From NCBI RefSeq assembly GCF_027579695.1, contig NC_083577.1, positions 61,406,741 through 61,470,740 of the forward strand: a stretch of DNA of 64,000 nucleotides, given 5' to 3'. The notes below the pieces were generated by a model. That model was not told the origin of the DNA and made no database searches. It saw only the letters and a program-made list of their open reading frames with translations. A program made the translations under genes and the position numbers. Shown here one piece after another: positions 23,342 through 48,900 of the stretch (its first letter is position 1; the number at the start of each line of letters is the position of its first letter). The DNA is from Neoarius graeffei (Eukaryota > Chordata > Actinopteri > Siluriformes > Ariidae).

Positions 23342-23884
23342 GGCTGAACGCAGAGGAAATGCCACAGAAAGAACAACAGTGTTGAACTCTCACCAACACG
23401 GCCTGTTTACTAGTGATGTATCGTTCATTATAGAGTCGACTCTTTGAGTCGGTTCTTTTAAGTGGCAGTTGAGAGCCGACTCACATAGTATATGAGCTCC
23501 TTTTATTATGTTCTAGTTTATACAATATTTTATTTAGTATACATCCTGTACATCTTTTTTTTTGTTCACATCCCCTTTTTTGCCACTTGGACCACAATGG
23601 AAATAAGTGTTTACACTTTATTGTGCTATCCATGAATTTTAATGTACACTTACTTGTATTCTGTACATTATTTTACTAAATAAACTCATCATCATCAATT
23701 TATTTGAAGATGTAGAAAATGTAGTGTCTGAACGCAGAGATACTTTCGAAGTCCTTATAACGTCTCTGATACAGCATGCAGTCAGATTTGTTAAGTCTGA
23801 TACTGACTGCATACAGTATCAGAGACGTCATAAGGATTAGAAGGATCATTTACCTTCTCCGTTACAGATATACATATATCACAT

Positions 23885-24895
23885 GTTATTTACCAGCTGG
23901 GAGGTCCGTATCGTGAAATACCGTGACCGAGGTCTTGAAAGTACTGAGCGAGGCCCTCTGTCTTGAAAGTACTCAAGGCCGAGGTCACGGTATTTCACCA
24001 TACGGACCGACCTTAAGCTGGTAAATAATATATTTATTTTTTTCTTTACCAAATTCTAACAGAAAATGAGAGCACCCGCAAGGGAAAACCGAGCCGAGCC
24101 GCCTATGTAGTCCCCTATTTATACAAATAGGAGTCATTCAGGATTCAGCCATGTTTTTGCTTGGCGTTAGCAACAGTTAGAGGTTTTTAGCTTTCTCCTC
24201 ATCTCATCTCATCTCATCATCTCTATGTTCTACAGGGTCGCAGGCAAGCTGGAGCCTATCCCAGCTGACTACGGGTGAAAGGCGGGGTACACCCTGGACA
24301 AGGGCTGACACATAGACACAGACAACCATTCACACTCACATTCACACCTACGGTCAATTTAGAGTCACCAGTTAACCTAACCTGCATGTCTTTGGACTGT
24401 GGGGAAACCGGAGCACCTGGAGGAAACCCACGCGGACACGGGGAGAACATGCAAACTCCACACAGAAGGGCCCTCGTCGGCCCCGGGGCTCGAACCCAGG
24501 ACCTTCTTGCTAACCAAGAAGGGGTTACAGCGCTAACCACTACACCACCGTGCCGCCCAGCTTTCTCCTGCAATGTTTTATTTTATTTCTTCTTCCTCAG
24601 GGTAGTAAAACTTGCTTTCGCTGTGAACACTGTCGTTAGCGCTATCCATGATGTAAAATTAATAATGCTATTCTCCTGATAAATGCTGGCAAAAAAAAAT
24701 TACAAGATTTTTGATAATTTTATAAATAAATCTTATAAAAAAACATAAATGTTGACAGAAAATTCTACTATGTTTGTTGTTGTGAATGAGCGAGTCGCCA
24801 GAGGTCCGTAACCGGGGTCCGTACCGTAGGATACGGAGCCGCTCGCCAGCCAATCAGAGCGCAGGATTTGATGGAAACCGCACCGCGAAAAAAAT
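23885..24895. mobile_element. HP-B repeat, copy 1 (hairpin element, SINE inside)
   Basis: The hairpin is at 23885-24028, starting TTATTTACCAGCTGGGAGG. The body then ends near AACCGCACCGCG (about 24895). On the minus strand it encodes MDSANDSVHSESKFYYPEEE just upstream of the SINE insertion, homologous to the open frame in copy 2 at 30681. A SINE with an 11-bp duplication interrupts it. Confidence 0.72.
24200..24558 (-). mobile_element. tRNA-headed SINE, minus strand
   Basis: Full-length copy of the fish DANA/Mermaid-like SINE. The tRNA-like head with A and B boxes lies at the right end (GTTCGAGCCCC-type B box), and the ATGAGATGAGATGAG tail at the left. Target duplication AGCTTTCTCCT lies at 24189-24199 and 24559-24569. 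Confidence 0.93.
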
Positions 24896-25197
24896 AATGT
24901 ACAGTATAAATAAATGCAAACTTGCACTACTACTGTTTTGTACACTGTTTGATTTTAGAGTGTATTTTTACCTATATTATCTATATTTTATAAATATTTA
25001 TATATATTGTTTTTCTTAATATAAATTTTTTAAAATCTGATTCTACAAGTAATTTGATTGATTGATTTATTTCGCAATAGAAACATATACATAACATGTG
25101 AACATATAATATAAATATAAATATTGCGGAGGATAACACAAAAGTAAAAATACTTATTTCTATTGTGGTCCTCAAAGTAAGGTGAGAGAGAAACGGC

Positions 25198-25297
<100 letters not shown>

Positions 25298-25565
25298 ATT
25301 GACAATAAAAAATATTTGAATCTTAAATAAATGGCACTGAAGCACAGACACAACAGGCAAAATAACTGTAGTTCAGGAGTGTTTACTGAATATCAATGCG
25401 CATTTGTAGTCTATTAAATTAGGTTACACATACAATACAAAAACATTGTTTTTGTTCATGAGAATGCAGAGTAATAGTTTGTTCATAGGCATTATTCATT
25501 AGGCATGAAACAGCTCTGAGTTAAATTATCTGACTCACTGAAAAGAACCGGAATTCCGGTTACTA

Positions 25566-25896
25566 CTGTTTACAAGTCGACCAAATTCTACTTCCGGTTA
25601 AGTGGGCGGTAACGTTCAGCGGTTAATGAACCTTTCTGCAGATCTCTAGCACAAACACAGCTGCTGAAGGAAACGTATTCATATCGTCGTCGGAGATCCA
25701 AATGATTCAGTATCAGATTAACCTCTAAAGTCGCCGTTCAGGTTTAGAAAGTCATGATGTTAAATTTGGTTGGGAAATGAAACAGAAAGTCTGACAGTAG
25801 TCATTATAGAAACGATTCTTCCAAGAGAGCCCAGGTTCCCACCTCTTCCACAGCAGCTTATTTCTGCACTGTAGACTGATAGGTTATTTGATCTCG
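25566..25896 (+). promoter_or_regulatory. scrn3: scrn3 promoter and non-coding first exon
   Basis: An ETS-type ACTTCCGG and a GGGCGG GC box lie at about 25590-25610. A strong donor, CTCG|GTGAGT, stands at 25897, and the matching acceptor TTTTTCAG ends at 26163, eight bases before the first ATG. This implies a 5-prime UTR exon ending at 25896. The transcription start is not located. The cir1 start codon would lie about 130 bp away if the hAT-like insertion were absent. Confidence 0.55.
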
Positions 25897-26171
25897 GTGA
25901 GTGCTTTGATATTATTACCACTTTTACATGACATTCTCTGATTTTCGTGACATATATATAAACATTGATCAGATAATATATTTGGCATATTTATTTCGAG
26001 GTACCACAATTAATCCTTTATATGATGAATTAATTAGTATAATTATTGTAAGAACATTTAAGAACTTAAAATGATTACATGATGAGCGTAATTACATGAC
26101 GCGAATAAATTCACTTAGCCATAAAATGTTAAATTGGGTCATGTTGATGTATTGATTTTTCAGCGCTCAGG

Positions 26172-35511
<9,340 letters not shown>

Positions 35512-36613
35512 AACAGCCTGGAGACACTTTTAGATCTTATTTTATAATTAAAACGATTAACTGACGATGAACAGAAACAAAAAGTAGCAAATGTACTTAA
35601 CTGCATGTCATCCAAATGCACATAATTCAATATATAGCCATTCCTTTCTGTGTGAAATTACTCCGGTTATACAAATAAGCATGATGACAATAGTTAAAAA
35701 TGGGTATAAAAATCTCAAAAAGTGTTTTTCCCAGCAAGAATGGACCATCAGTAACTCAAAATGCTGCATGAGTAATTTTAAAAAAGGCTTTACAAAGATA
35801 TCTGATAGTTAATTCATTACACACTATTTTTTTTTCTTTAGGTTTAAGTGGCAGTTATGATTTTTACCTCTACTACAAATTGAATACATACTTTATACAA
35901 AGTGCACTTTGGGAAAAAATGGTTTTATTTGATGCACAATTGAGATATTAGTGATATGCAATGTAGACATGAAAACAGCTGTATCTCCAATAAAAAGATA
36001 ACAAAAATATTATTAGTCATATGTTTTTTACAGATAATGTTGCTGGTGTTACACAGTGCTAACACCAGACAACTAACACGCTGACAGAATCCCTGCAACT
36101 AATGGTTAGGTTTAATTGTTAAGAGGGTGGTTTTAAATGATGTGCGCACATGCGCGTGCGCACACAAACAAATGCTTCCTTGGTCTTCAGAGGAAATGTC
36201 GTTGATCAGTAAAACCTTAACAGTATATGTCCTGTATGGCACACTCGTACAATGTTTTACATAGTTATGTTATCGAATGTGTTTTGAACTCTGAATAATG
36301 GGATAAATGACAATGTATGGCAATTCAATTGAAACTGAAAGTCAGAAATAATAATGAATATTATTTAAAAAGAAAAAAACCCTTTATTTTTCCCCTGAGT
36401 GTTTCTGTATAAACATTTTCTTACTGATCTTTGTGGAAGACCTCAGGAATATGTCACTAGTGTACACACACCATCCACTGTATTAGGAAGACCTGTATAC
36501 CTGCGCACACATGCAGTTATCTAATCAGCCAATCATGTGACATCAGAGCGATGCAAAAAAATCATGCATGAGCCTCTATGTGCTTCCTGGCAGCTCGAAC
36601 GAAGTTGTGGTTA
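35512..36613. other. scrn3-gpr155 intergenic, no gene seen
   Basis: The 3-prime flank of scrn3 is AT-rich with no coding signal. A TTAGGAAGACCTGTATACC fragment of the CACTTTATTAGG family is at 36475-36600. Confidence 0.6.
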
Positions 36614-37145
36614 TAGAGTTGCAGTCAGAAGTTTGGACACGCTTTCTAATTCGATGTTTTTTCTTTATTTTTTTTATGAATGAATATACACTTCATGTCT
36701 GAAAGTAATGATGGATGTTTCTCTTTGTTGAGCGGTTCTTGACATCATACAGTTGTGAAATAGGGCTATTTACTGTATTTTTATTATTTACTGTTTGATC
36801 TCAAACACATTAAGAAAGCAAGAAATTGCACTAATTAGCTTTTGATGAGACACCCGTTAATTGAAAAGCATTCCAGGTGACGATCTCATGAAGCTGGTTA
36901 AGATAATGCCAATAGTGTGCAAAGTGTCATGAAGGTAAACGCTGGCTACTTTGAAGAATCTAAAATATGAAACATTTTGTTTTTAACACTTTTTTTTGTT
37001 TACCACATAATTCCATATATGTTCCGTATGTTATTTCATAGTTTTGATGTCTTCAGTATTGTCCTACAATGTAGAAAATAGTCAAAATACCGAAAAACCT
37101 ATGAATGAGTGGGGTGTACAAACTTTTGACTGGTACTGTATATGG
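36614..37145. mobile_element. Tc1-like MITE
   Basis: Left end TTGCAGTCAGAAGTTTGGAC and right end CAAACTTTTGACTGGTACTG form an imperfect inverted pair, typical of fish Tc1 copies. The body keeps AAGTAGCC-type phrases (GCTACTTTGAAGAATC on this strand) but no transposase frame. Confidence 0.65.
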
Positions 37146-39035
<1,890 letters not shown>

Positions 39036-39447
39036 TGTTAATCTGTTAGAAGGCCTGTAATGGGGAAAAATTAGATGAAAAGCCTTCCTTATCAGAAGAG
39101 GTCCGTTTTCAGAGCGTTTGATAAAATTTAAGGTTTAGCAGAAATGATGCAGCTTATATACTATTACAGTATATGTCTTGCTTAAAGCTCTGATGGTCTT
39201 GATGGATTGTATTCAAAATATTCAGTGCACTGTACCTTTGTACAGCTTAATATAATGTATATATAGTTTGCTCTTCAAAGCAGCACTTGGTTAACTGCAT
39301 CCCTTTTCTTTCTGTAAACAAGCCAGTTTACACCAAGTATAACGCATACCAAGTCAGGAATCACACTAAAAGTTTGTCAGTTGTTACGTTCAACAGTCTA
39401 AAATCTGAACCAGCATTTGTCTATTGTGGGTACGATATCATCCGGCT

Positions 39448-42400
39448 TTAGTGATGAATCACGCAGCCCTCCATGAAACAGTAATGCAGGTTGTCGTCTT
39501 GGAAACCATAGTCATGAGTAATGTGGTGGATGACTCCGCCTTCCAGCAGATGGGAGCCATAGAGCAGTGCCTCCCCCTGGTCACTGGCCAATCCAACAGT
39601 CTGCAGCCACAGCACCATTTCACTGCCAAGAAATGTGTGAACTACACTGTGCTCCCCACACCTGCATAGCAAAAAAAAACGCACATGCGTGCACACACGG
39701 ATGGAGGTAGGCATTAGTATAAAGGGATTCAGAAGAAAACAGCTCTTGAGTGAAATGCAGAACTGAAACTAAAAACGAGGAAGCATGAAAATATATGTTT
39801 GCACCATGGAGACAAAATAATAACGTGATAATCATGTTGGAGAAAAACAAAAAGGTGACTCATATGTTACATAAGGAATAAAAAGCTTGGGGATCATCCT
39901 GTTTTAGAAAAATAATCAAAATGCCAAGTGTTGTGATGTATTATCATCCTGAACAGGATGCTGCAAAGTGTTTTATTCCTCTTATACCAGTGTTTCTCAA
40001 CTAGTGGGCCTGTAATAGGGAAAAATTAGAAAAGCGCCAATCTAGTGGGCCACAAATTTTTTTGAAGTTTGAAACCAAATACTAAATAGTTCAGGATGTC
40101 GTAGTGTCCCAAATCCGGTAGCTGGTTTGACGTACGCTTTTCAAGTGGAATAAATAAGTTTGTGGGTAAATTAAGATATACAAGCCTTCATTTTTTTGTC
40201 ACATTCCTCCGCTGCATTTAACCCGCGTGTGCGCACGTGCCCACACGTACAGCAAGAGCGTGCATGTGCCGTGTGAAGAATAAATAAATATGTTTGTGGG
40301 TAAGTTATATGGATCTGTGATGCCTGCTGGAAGAGAAGAGCATGGAGGATTGAGAATTGAGTGGCTGTGGTTTGTTTACACCCGATACTAAAATCTACGT
40401 CCTAGCAACCATCGCAAAGACGCGCATAAAGCCCAGAAATTCCTCCTTACCCGGGCAAAAACGATACAGGATTTATCTTGTAGTGTCCTCCTCCCCAGAT
40501 CTTTAACCCAGCCACATATAAAAAGTTGTATGCCTCCATGCTCTTTCAGGTTTTCATCTGTTTGTCCATGTAGAACAATGTCTGCAGCACCAGGTAGTTT
40601 GAGATGTCGGGGAACTAAACGGACAGATAATTTTCCAGCTCAGAATGAATTAATAACTTTATTTAAAACACGCTAAGTTGATCAGCAGAGCTGGTGGGGT
40701 CGTGCATGTGCAGATACAAATGATTACAAACACAAAAGACTAAAAATACACCCAAACCACACAGCTTAAAATCTGTTGATAATCTGTTAATCATCTTCAT
40801 ATTAAATTAATTAACAGTATGCATATCTATTGTCTTTGTATTTAGTTCCGGCCACAGTAGGATCAGAATTTATTCTGCAAATGTCAAATTTAGCTAATAA
40901 ATTTTTCTTTCATAGGAAAAATCCTTCTTTGTTAGCGTGTAAAGATCCATCCCATTGAGTGGTTTCTATATCCACTTCTTCTGAGTGTACTTCTGGGTTT
41001 TAATAACTTGCTTGTTTGCTGTACACAAACATGGCAATAAGTTCTTGTGTTAATGGACCAGACTCCACTTTTGGATCATTAATCCCTTTTGACTGAGAGT
41101 CAGCCCTGTGATGACCTGGCAACTTGTCCAGGGTGTACCCCGCCTTTCGCCCATAGTCAGCTGGGATAGGCTCCAGCTTGCCTGCGACCCTGTAGAAGGA
41201 TAAAGCGGCTAGAGATAATGAGATGAGACTGAGAATACCCTGCATGCTTGATTTTATGTTGGCTTCTGGCACATCCATACAGTTTTAAATACAATACCTA
41301 CAATTAAAAACAGTTTGTTTTTATTGTATTTATTTAATTACTGGGCTCCTGTCTGTAACAGGGAGTGATGTTGCATCCTATTAATATACTTCACAATAGA
41401 TTATTAGATTCTAATAGAATAGATGAGCCAGAATAATTGGGGATCTTTTTTAATGGGCCTCGACTCGTTACAAGTATGAATAGGTGGGCCTCAAAGCAGA
41501 AAAGGTTGAGAATCCATCTTGTACCACAGCAATTTGCCAAAGGGTACAATTTTTAGTTTATCAATGAAAATTTTTAAAAAGAGTTATAGTTGCATTTAAA
41601 TGTCATGGAACATCTTTCAGACAAGATCGTTCCTGCAATCACTTACGTTTTTGCAGCTATAACAGTCATCCCATCATCAACCTTTTTTGTTTGATCTTTA
41701 TTTAAAAAAAAAAAAATCCGCCCTACAGAGCTTTTAATTTTACAAAACACACACAATGCCCACACACAATACAAGCTGTCCCCCCTTATTAACTTCAACA
41801 AAGATACTATCTATAAATGTAAATAAACATCACCATATCAATGATTAGACATTTTTTTGGTATTAAACTTTTTTTTTTTAAGCCGTTATGTTATAGACAA
41901 TAATGCAACACCTTCTGACCAATAAGATTTGAGAATTCAACAGTGCTCTGGTAAACAAACTTACTCCTTGTTTAAAAAAAAAAACCTTTTCAGAGTTAAC
42001 CATCTTATTGCAAATATCTACCTCTTTTTCTGGACAATGTCCTGGGCACATTGTTCTTTATGGTACTTAAGAAACTGACTGCAGGTGAGTCTGATCTCCT
42101 CGGACACATTAGTGGAACCTGCTGCCTCCTGTCCCGGAGTCTGCATCAGACGTGCTAACCTACATACAGAACACACAGTACAAATAACCAATACAAGCAA
42201 CACAGAGCATTAAATGCACTCTTAAAGGCGAGCTCAGCAATGTGAAATGTGCATACCTCTTTTTAAATGGTATAATGATAAAATGTTTATCAAGACCAAA
42301 AATGCCGAATGATATAAAACCCTATGGGAGAGAGAGGCAGATATAATGTAAGTATCGAATTAAAAAAATGTTGATGCAAGACTGAAAGCAGACGTCCTTA

Positions 42401-45400
42401 CTTGTCCAAAGTTGATCACAGCACAAAAGAATTGCAGCTCTAAGTAGAGTCTGCCTGGAACTGGACTGAAAAGCCACCAGAGGTAGCTGGAGATATTCTA
42501 CAAAACAAAAAACACACACACACGTAAAGCTGTTTTGGTAGGCAAGAGGGTTGAAACCATCCATCTGAAGGAACTGTCTTAGAATGTATTAGAAATAATT
42601 TTATTTAGCTTTGGAATGGCATTTGGACTTTCAGTCTTTGGGAAAAGGTTTTTGGTTCCCACGCTACGTGTCTGGACGGCACTAACTGCAAACACGAACC
42701 CTGTTGTCTCATCTCATCTCATTATCCCTAGCCGCTTTATCCTTCTACAGGGTCGCAGGCAAGCTGGAGCCTATCCCAGCTGACTACGGGCGAAAGGTGG
42801 GGTACACCCTGGACAAGTCGCCAGGTCATCGCAGGGCTGACACATAGACACAGACAACCATTCACACTCACATTCACACCTACGGTCAATTTAGAGTCAC
42901 CAGTTAACCTAACCTGCATGTCTTTGGACTGTGGGGGAAACCGGAGCACCCGTAGGAAACCCACACAGACACGGGGAGAACATGCAAACTCCACACAGAA
43001 AGGGCCTCGCCGGCCACAGGGCTCGAACCCGGACCTTCTTGCTGTGAGGCGACAGTGCTAACCACTACACCACCGTGCCGCCCCAACACTGTCACTGGAA
43101 ATATTTTTTTATCATCAGTCTTGTAAGATTTTTTTTAAGGTCATGTTTTCTTAAATGCAACACATTTTCATGTATGAAAATGCTCAGAGACTATTCTACT
43201 GCTTTATGCCATTTGCGTAGAAAATTCTATCGTATAAAAATGGCAAAAGAGGAAATACAGGTAAAACGGGGTAAAACTTTGCTTGAAATGCTTACACTGT
43301 TTGAATGGTTCTGTGTACAGGCACATGGATTTCAGTTCAGAGTATCAGTCAATACCCAATGCTGATCCAATACTGACAGATTCTTAGTAACACAGAAGAC
43401 TGCAAGCTTCTGTTGTGCAATACATCAGAGGCATGATGGAGATCGAAACACAATGTGTGTCCTACAAACAATGTGTGTTTACATATACAGTGCCCTCCAC
43501 GATTACTGGCACGCCTTGTAAAAATTAGTAAAGGGTTGGGGGGTGTGTGTGTGGGGGGGGGAATCCACTTTTTGGTGAAGTCACTTCATGTCACACTGAA
43601 AAAATGACAAACATCCAACCTTTAACAGAAGTAAATTTTTTAAGAAGAAGCCTTCATTTGTCACATGCACACTCAAGCACAGTGAAACTCATCCTCTGCA
43701 TTTAACCCATCTGAAGCAGTGAACACCCCCCCAGTGGGCAGCTATACTACAGTGTGCGGGGAGCAGTTAGGGGTTAAGTGCCTTGCTCAAGGGCACTTCA
43801 GCCCAAGGTTGCCCCATGTTAAACTAACCGCATGTCTTTGAACTGTGGGGGAAACCCACACACCACCAAATTTATTCATTGAAAAACAAATCCATCAAGA
43901 AATTTTCTACAAAAGCACGTGTACCACCATGATTGGCACCCCTCCTTTTAATTCTTTGTACAACCTCTCTCTGCCAGTAAAACAGTACCGAGTCTTCTCC
44001 GATAACATTTTATAAGGTTGGGAAATATAGAGCAGGACATCAGTGACCATTCTTCTTCACACAATCTCTCCAGATCACCCAGGGTCCAAGTGCACAAGAG
44101 AAGGACTCTTCTCTTCAGCTCACCCCACAGGTTTTTAGTGGGTTTCAGGTCAGGAGACAGATGGCCATGGCAGGAGCTTGATTCTGTGCTTAGCTAACCT
44201 TTTTTGTGTTGATTTGGACATATGCTTTGGATCATTGTCCTGCTGGAAGACCCAATGACAACCCAGTTTTAGTTTTCTGGCAGAGACAGCCAGACTCTGA
44301 TTTAAAATGTCCTGGAATTTCATGGAGTCCATGATGCCATGTACCCTAACAAGGTTTCCAGGACCCTTTTGGAGGAAAAACAGCCCCAAAACATCACAAA
44401 AAGTCCACCATATTTTACAGTTGGGATTGGGTTCTTTTCATTATAGCAATCCTTCTTTTTATGCCAAGTTCACAGATTTGTTTTGATTTGTCTGTACCGA
44501 AGAAAACTGAATTGACAAAGTACGAGAGATCTAGAAATCTATTCCTCTGCCACCTAGGAGATTCTGCCTCACAGATCCAGGAGCGACAGCACTGACGCAG
44601 ATACAGCTGTATGGAGATGTTTCTCAGTTTATTGAAAGACAAACATGAGTATATATCCACATTAAAGAGTGTTGTGTTGGGATACGATTGGAAAATGTAA
44701 TTTCAGGAAGCTGAGTGTGATAGGGTCACTTCAACAGGTGATAGAAAATTACTGATCGGGACACAGCCTTTTGAAAAACAGGGAGCAGATGTGCAAGCAA
44801 AGATAAGTTTCAAGGATTTAACTGAAACTAGCCAAAACAAGGTTGCAAGCATGCCAAATCTCCGTCACCCAACTTGAGTGTTTATTATTTTTTTTTCTGG
44901 CATACCTTCCAAGTAATCTGTTGGCATGGAGGTGGAGTCTGATTGCGGTTTTGAAGACTTGGAAAAAACCCAAGCTTTTACTTTTTCATGTAATTCACCA
45001 ACAGTGATCCTTAGGGATTTTGTTATTTGCCTCTCTTACCATTCTCACTGTACATGGGGGCAAAATAAGCTTGGGTCCTCTTTTAGGCAAGTTTGTAACA
45101 GTTCCAGTTGATGGCCACTTTTTTTTTTATTATTATTATCGCCCGAACAGTAGAAATGGACATTTTCTGGCGAGTAGCTATTTTTTAAGAAAACCATTCC
45201 CTGACTTATGAAAGTCAACACACTTCTCCCTCAGTTGGTTTGTGTGTTCTCTTATCTTTCCCATACTGATGGATGACTATTAGTAAAGGGAATTTGGTCT
45301 TTGACTCTGTGTCACACAGTGGTGGCACGGTGGTGTAGTGGTTAGCGCTGTCACCTCACAGCAAGAAGGTCCGGGTTCGAGCCCCGTGGCCGGCGAGGGC

Positions 45401-45961
45401 CTTTCTGTGCGGAGTTTGCATGTTCTCCCCGTGTCCGCGTGGGTTTCCTCCGGGTGCTCCGGTTTCCCCCACAGTCCAAAGACATGCAGGTTAGGTTAAC
45501 TGGTGACTCTAAATTGACCGTAGGTGTGAATGTGAGTGTGAATGGTTGTCTGTGTCTATGTGTCAGCCCTGTGATGACCTGGCGACTTGTCCAGGGTGTA
45601 CCCCGCCTTTCGCCCATAGTCAGCTGGGATAGGCTCCAGCTTGCCTGCGACCCTGTAGAACAGGATAAAGCGGCTACAGATAATGAGATGAGATGACACT
45701 TTGTTATTTCAACTTCTCTCCAATTGTATGTATATCATTTACTCAGTTGCTATGTATTCACCAATTTGGTGAATTGTATCCATGTTTTCTTTCTCTGTTT
45801 GGAAGTTGTAACAACTCCAACTCTCTTATAGGACTGATAGAGTCTATTTAGAATTGTGCTGAATATAATTGATTTTATTTTGTAGGGGAAAAAAAAAAAA
45901 AAAAAGTACTCAAATCAGTGATAAAAAGATGGCGTAACTACCGGAAGCCTACTTGCAGATA

Positions 45962-45998
<37 letters not shown>

Positions 45999-48900
45999 GC
46001 TTTCCCCAGACGTAAAGTGAAAATGAATTTCATGTAAATGCAATTATGAAATAACTGATGTTTGGGAGAAAGACTAAAGCTTTACATTTCTCCTAACTTC
46101 CTCTAAAATTCCCCATTTTACTCGTGTGCTTACTGTGACAGAATATCCACCATCTCCACGTCTCCGCCTGACTGCCTACTGGAAAGCAGAAGCTGGCCAG
46201 ATCTGCAGTCCAAGTTCAGAGTTCCTCGCCATTACAGATCCACAATTAACTCACCATGCAGTTTAGCAGAAGATTTGGTTTCTACTTGCAAAACAAGCAT
46301 GAAGTGCAGCAGAGATGTCATTTATACTTACAGCCAGGAGATTGACAGTGAGTAGCAGACAGAGCAGTACATGTCGAGCAACCTGTCTGTCTGCAGTCTG
46401 CTGCTTCTGTTCCTCTTCTACCAGCAAGCAATGAGAGGAGTCACAGCAGTTCCCACACTGATCTGCGAACATGGTTACATCTCACACACTAACCATAGAA
46501 CAGACCAGTAACTAAACTTGCAGTGTCACATTTGCAACATTATATTTTACAACAAATATTTAAATAAATATTGGCTGACGTTGAGTGGTACATCAGAAAT
46601 ATTCGATTCAGCTAGCATGATACTGAACAAGGCAAAGATGAGTCCAATATCATGCTAGCTGAATGTAATATATCTGATATACTACATAAAAAAAGCCAGT
46701 CAATATTATTATTATTTTATTATTATTGAAAGGAACACATTCCTTTCGGGTGTTCAACACGTCTTTCTCTTTCAAAATTCTCTCAAATTCGTCTGTATTT
46801 AACAAAGCAAACCTGGCGGCCATGTGTGTTTACAAATTGTCACAGTCACTCGCTAGCGTGGAAGTTTTACGTCTCTGATGTGCAACGTATTGTTTTGACA
46901 ACCATGCAATATTGTAAATCATATTGAACGCTCGTTCTCCATTGGGTAGAGTGACGTAATACAGGTAGGATAAGTGATATGCTAACTATATTGCATGCTA
47001 TCAAACCAAATGAATGCAACCCGCTAGAAGGGAATAGAATATATGTTTTTATTCCATCGAAAAAGTATCCTGTGTGTATAATACAGTACAGTTATTTTAG
47101 AGGACACAACTGCAATCTGGCCTTTAGAACCAAGATCTAAAATGTATGTCTGTAAGTAAAGGTCCCCATACATAAAGACGACTTTAACAACCTAAAACAT
47201 TATATACCTAGTACCAGAGTATCTGAAATAATTTTTCTTTAAGCTTTCTTTATGTTGCAAGTGTATTTCTGCCATAAAAATTACAAACAAGAAGGACTAG
47301 ATTTGGTAGTTGTGGAGGCATCCCTGTTGACACTGTTGGTGTTGGCTTCTAACTGTTTTTCTCTTAAAAATCATGAGAAAAAAAAAGGCTTCATCTGTTG
47401 GAAAGAAAACAAAAAGCACAATGTCCACATCTCTGAGTCCTTAGACTTTCCAATGGGGGGAAAACCTAAAGGAACAGAGTCACTTCTGAAATGTTACAAA
47501 GTGCTGACTCTGGAGACTCCTTCCAAAAGTGTTCAATAAATCTCTTCACCATATCAACGGATTAATCAATTTCACTGAGAAAAGGTACAACTGTCAAAAT
47601 TATGTAGAAATAATAATAAATACAACCCCGATTCCAAAAAAGTTGGGACAAAGTACAAATTGTAAATAAAAACGGAATGCAATAATTTACAAATCTCAAA
47701 AACTGATATTGTATTCACAATAGAACATAGACAACATATCAAATGTCGAAAGTGAGACATTTTAAAATTTCATGCCAAATATTGGCTCATTTGAAATTTC
47801 ATGACAGCAACACATGTCAAAAAAAGTTGGGACAGGGGCAATAAGAGGCTGGAAAAGTTAAAGGTACAAAAAAGGAACAGCTGGAGGACCAAATTGCAAC
47901 TCATTAGGTCAATTGGCAATAGGTCATTAACATGACTGGGTATAAAAAGAGCATCTTGCGCTACGTTCACACTGCAAGGCTTAATGCTCAATTCCGATTT
48001 TTTTGTGAAATCCGATTTTTTTGTGAGGTCGTTCACATTAACAAATATATGCGACTTGTATGTGATCCTCAGTATGAACGAAAAGCGACCTAAAAGTGTT
48101 CCGCATGCGCATTGCAGGATACGACGACGTCACACGCAATGAGCATGGCCAGTGTTTACGGAAGTAAAACCGCCCGGTTGCAGTATGACCCATTCAATCT
48201 AGCTTGAATAGCTGCATCCCCCAAATGGAAATCAGCTCCCTAACCTCTGCGTCCTTCCATTGAGAAGATTCAGAACCTTCACAGCCCGAAGCGTCCCTCG
48301 CATTGATGTCATGCGCAGGGGCGCAGATACGTTTTTTGAACTGGGGGGGACAAAAAACTGGGGGGGACAAAGCTGCCAGCAAACCAACCCCAACCCCGAT
48401 ATGCCTGTCAAACTTGTTGTTAGTAACCATAGCAACCAAGTTCGAGCTCGCAACCTGTGCAGTCTGCGCAGCTCAACTAACCGAATATCAGTCTTTGTTT
48501 TGTTTTATGTGAGTTGTTGCAACTATGTATACACTGCCGTGCACCTCAATAAACCGAATGCTAATTAGTCTTTTGATTTTTCCGTGAGGTTTGCCTTATG
48601 CAAAGAAAGACAGCATAGACGTTTTTTCCTCCCTATAAGTGGGGGGGACCGAACGAGGTGAATTTAAATCTGGGTGGGACGAGTCCCACCCTCTATCTGC
48701 GCCCGTGATTATGCGCCATGTTGTTGTAACTTTTTTTGAGAGACCCGCCACCTACTTCAGCGCAGAATAGTGACGTTTGTGGCTTGTTGATGACGTGTAA
48801 GTCGGATGAATGCGACCTGGCGGTTCAGACTGAAGTCGCATGTGAAAAGAGCGGATAGGAATCGGAATTAGGACCACATATCCAAACGGCCTGGGTCGGA

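Larger units (their letters stand above)
43487..45322 (-). mobile_element. Tc1-like element with two foreign insertions
   Basis: Left end TACAGTGCCCTCCACGATTA. The minus strand encodes [20 protein letters not shown] and [20 protein letters not shown] (second Asp), then [14 protein letters not shown]. Sequence related to the N-terminal part continues at 44890-45290. A SINE tail (43650-43860) and a possible LTR (44493-44867) interrupt it. The right inverted repeat is not found. Confidence 0.7.
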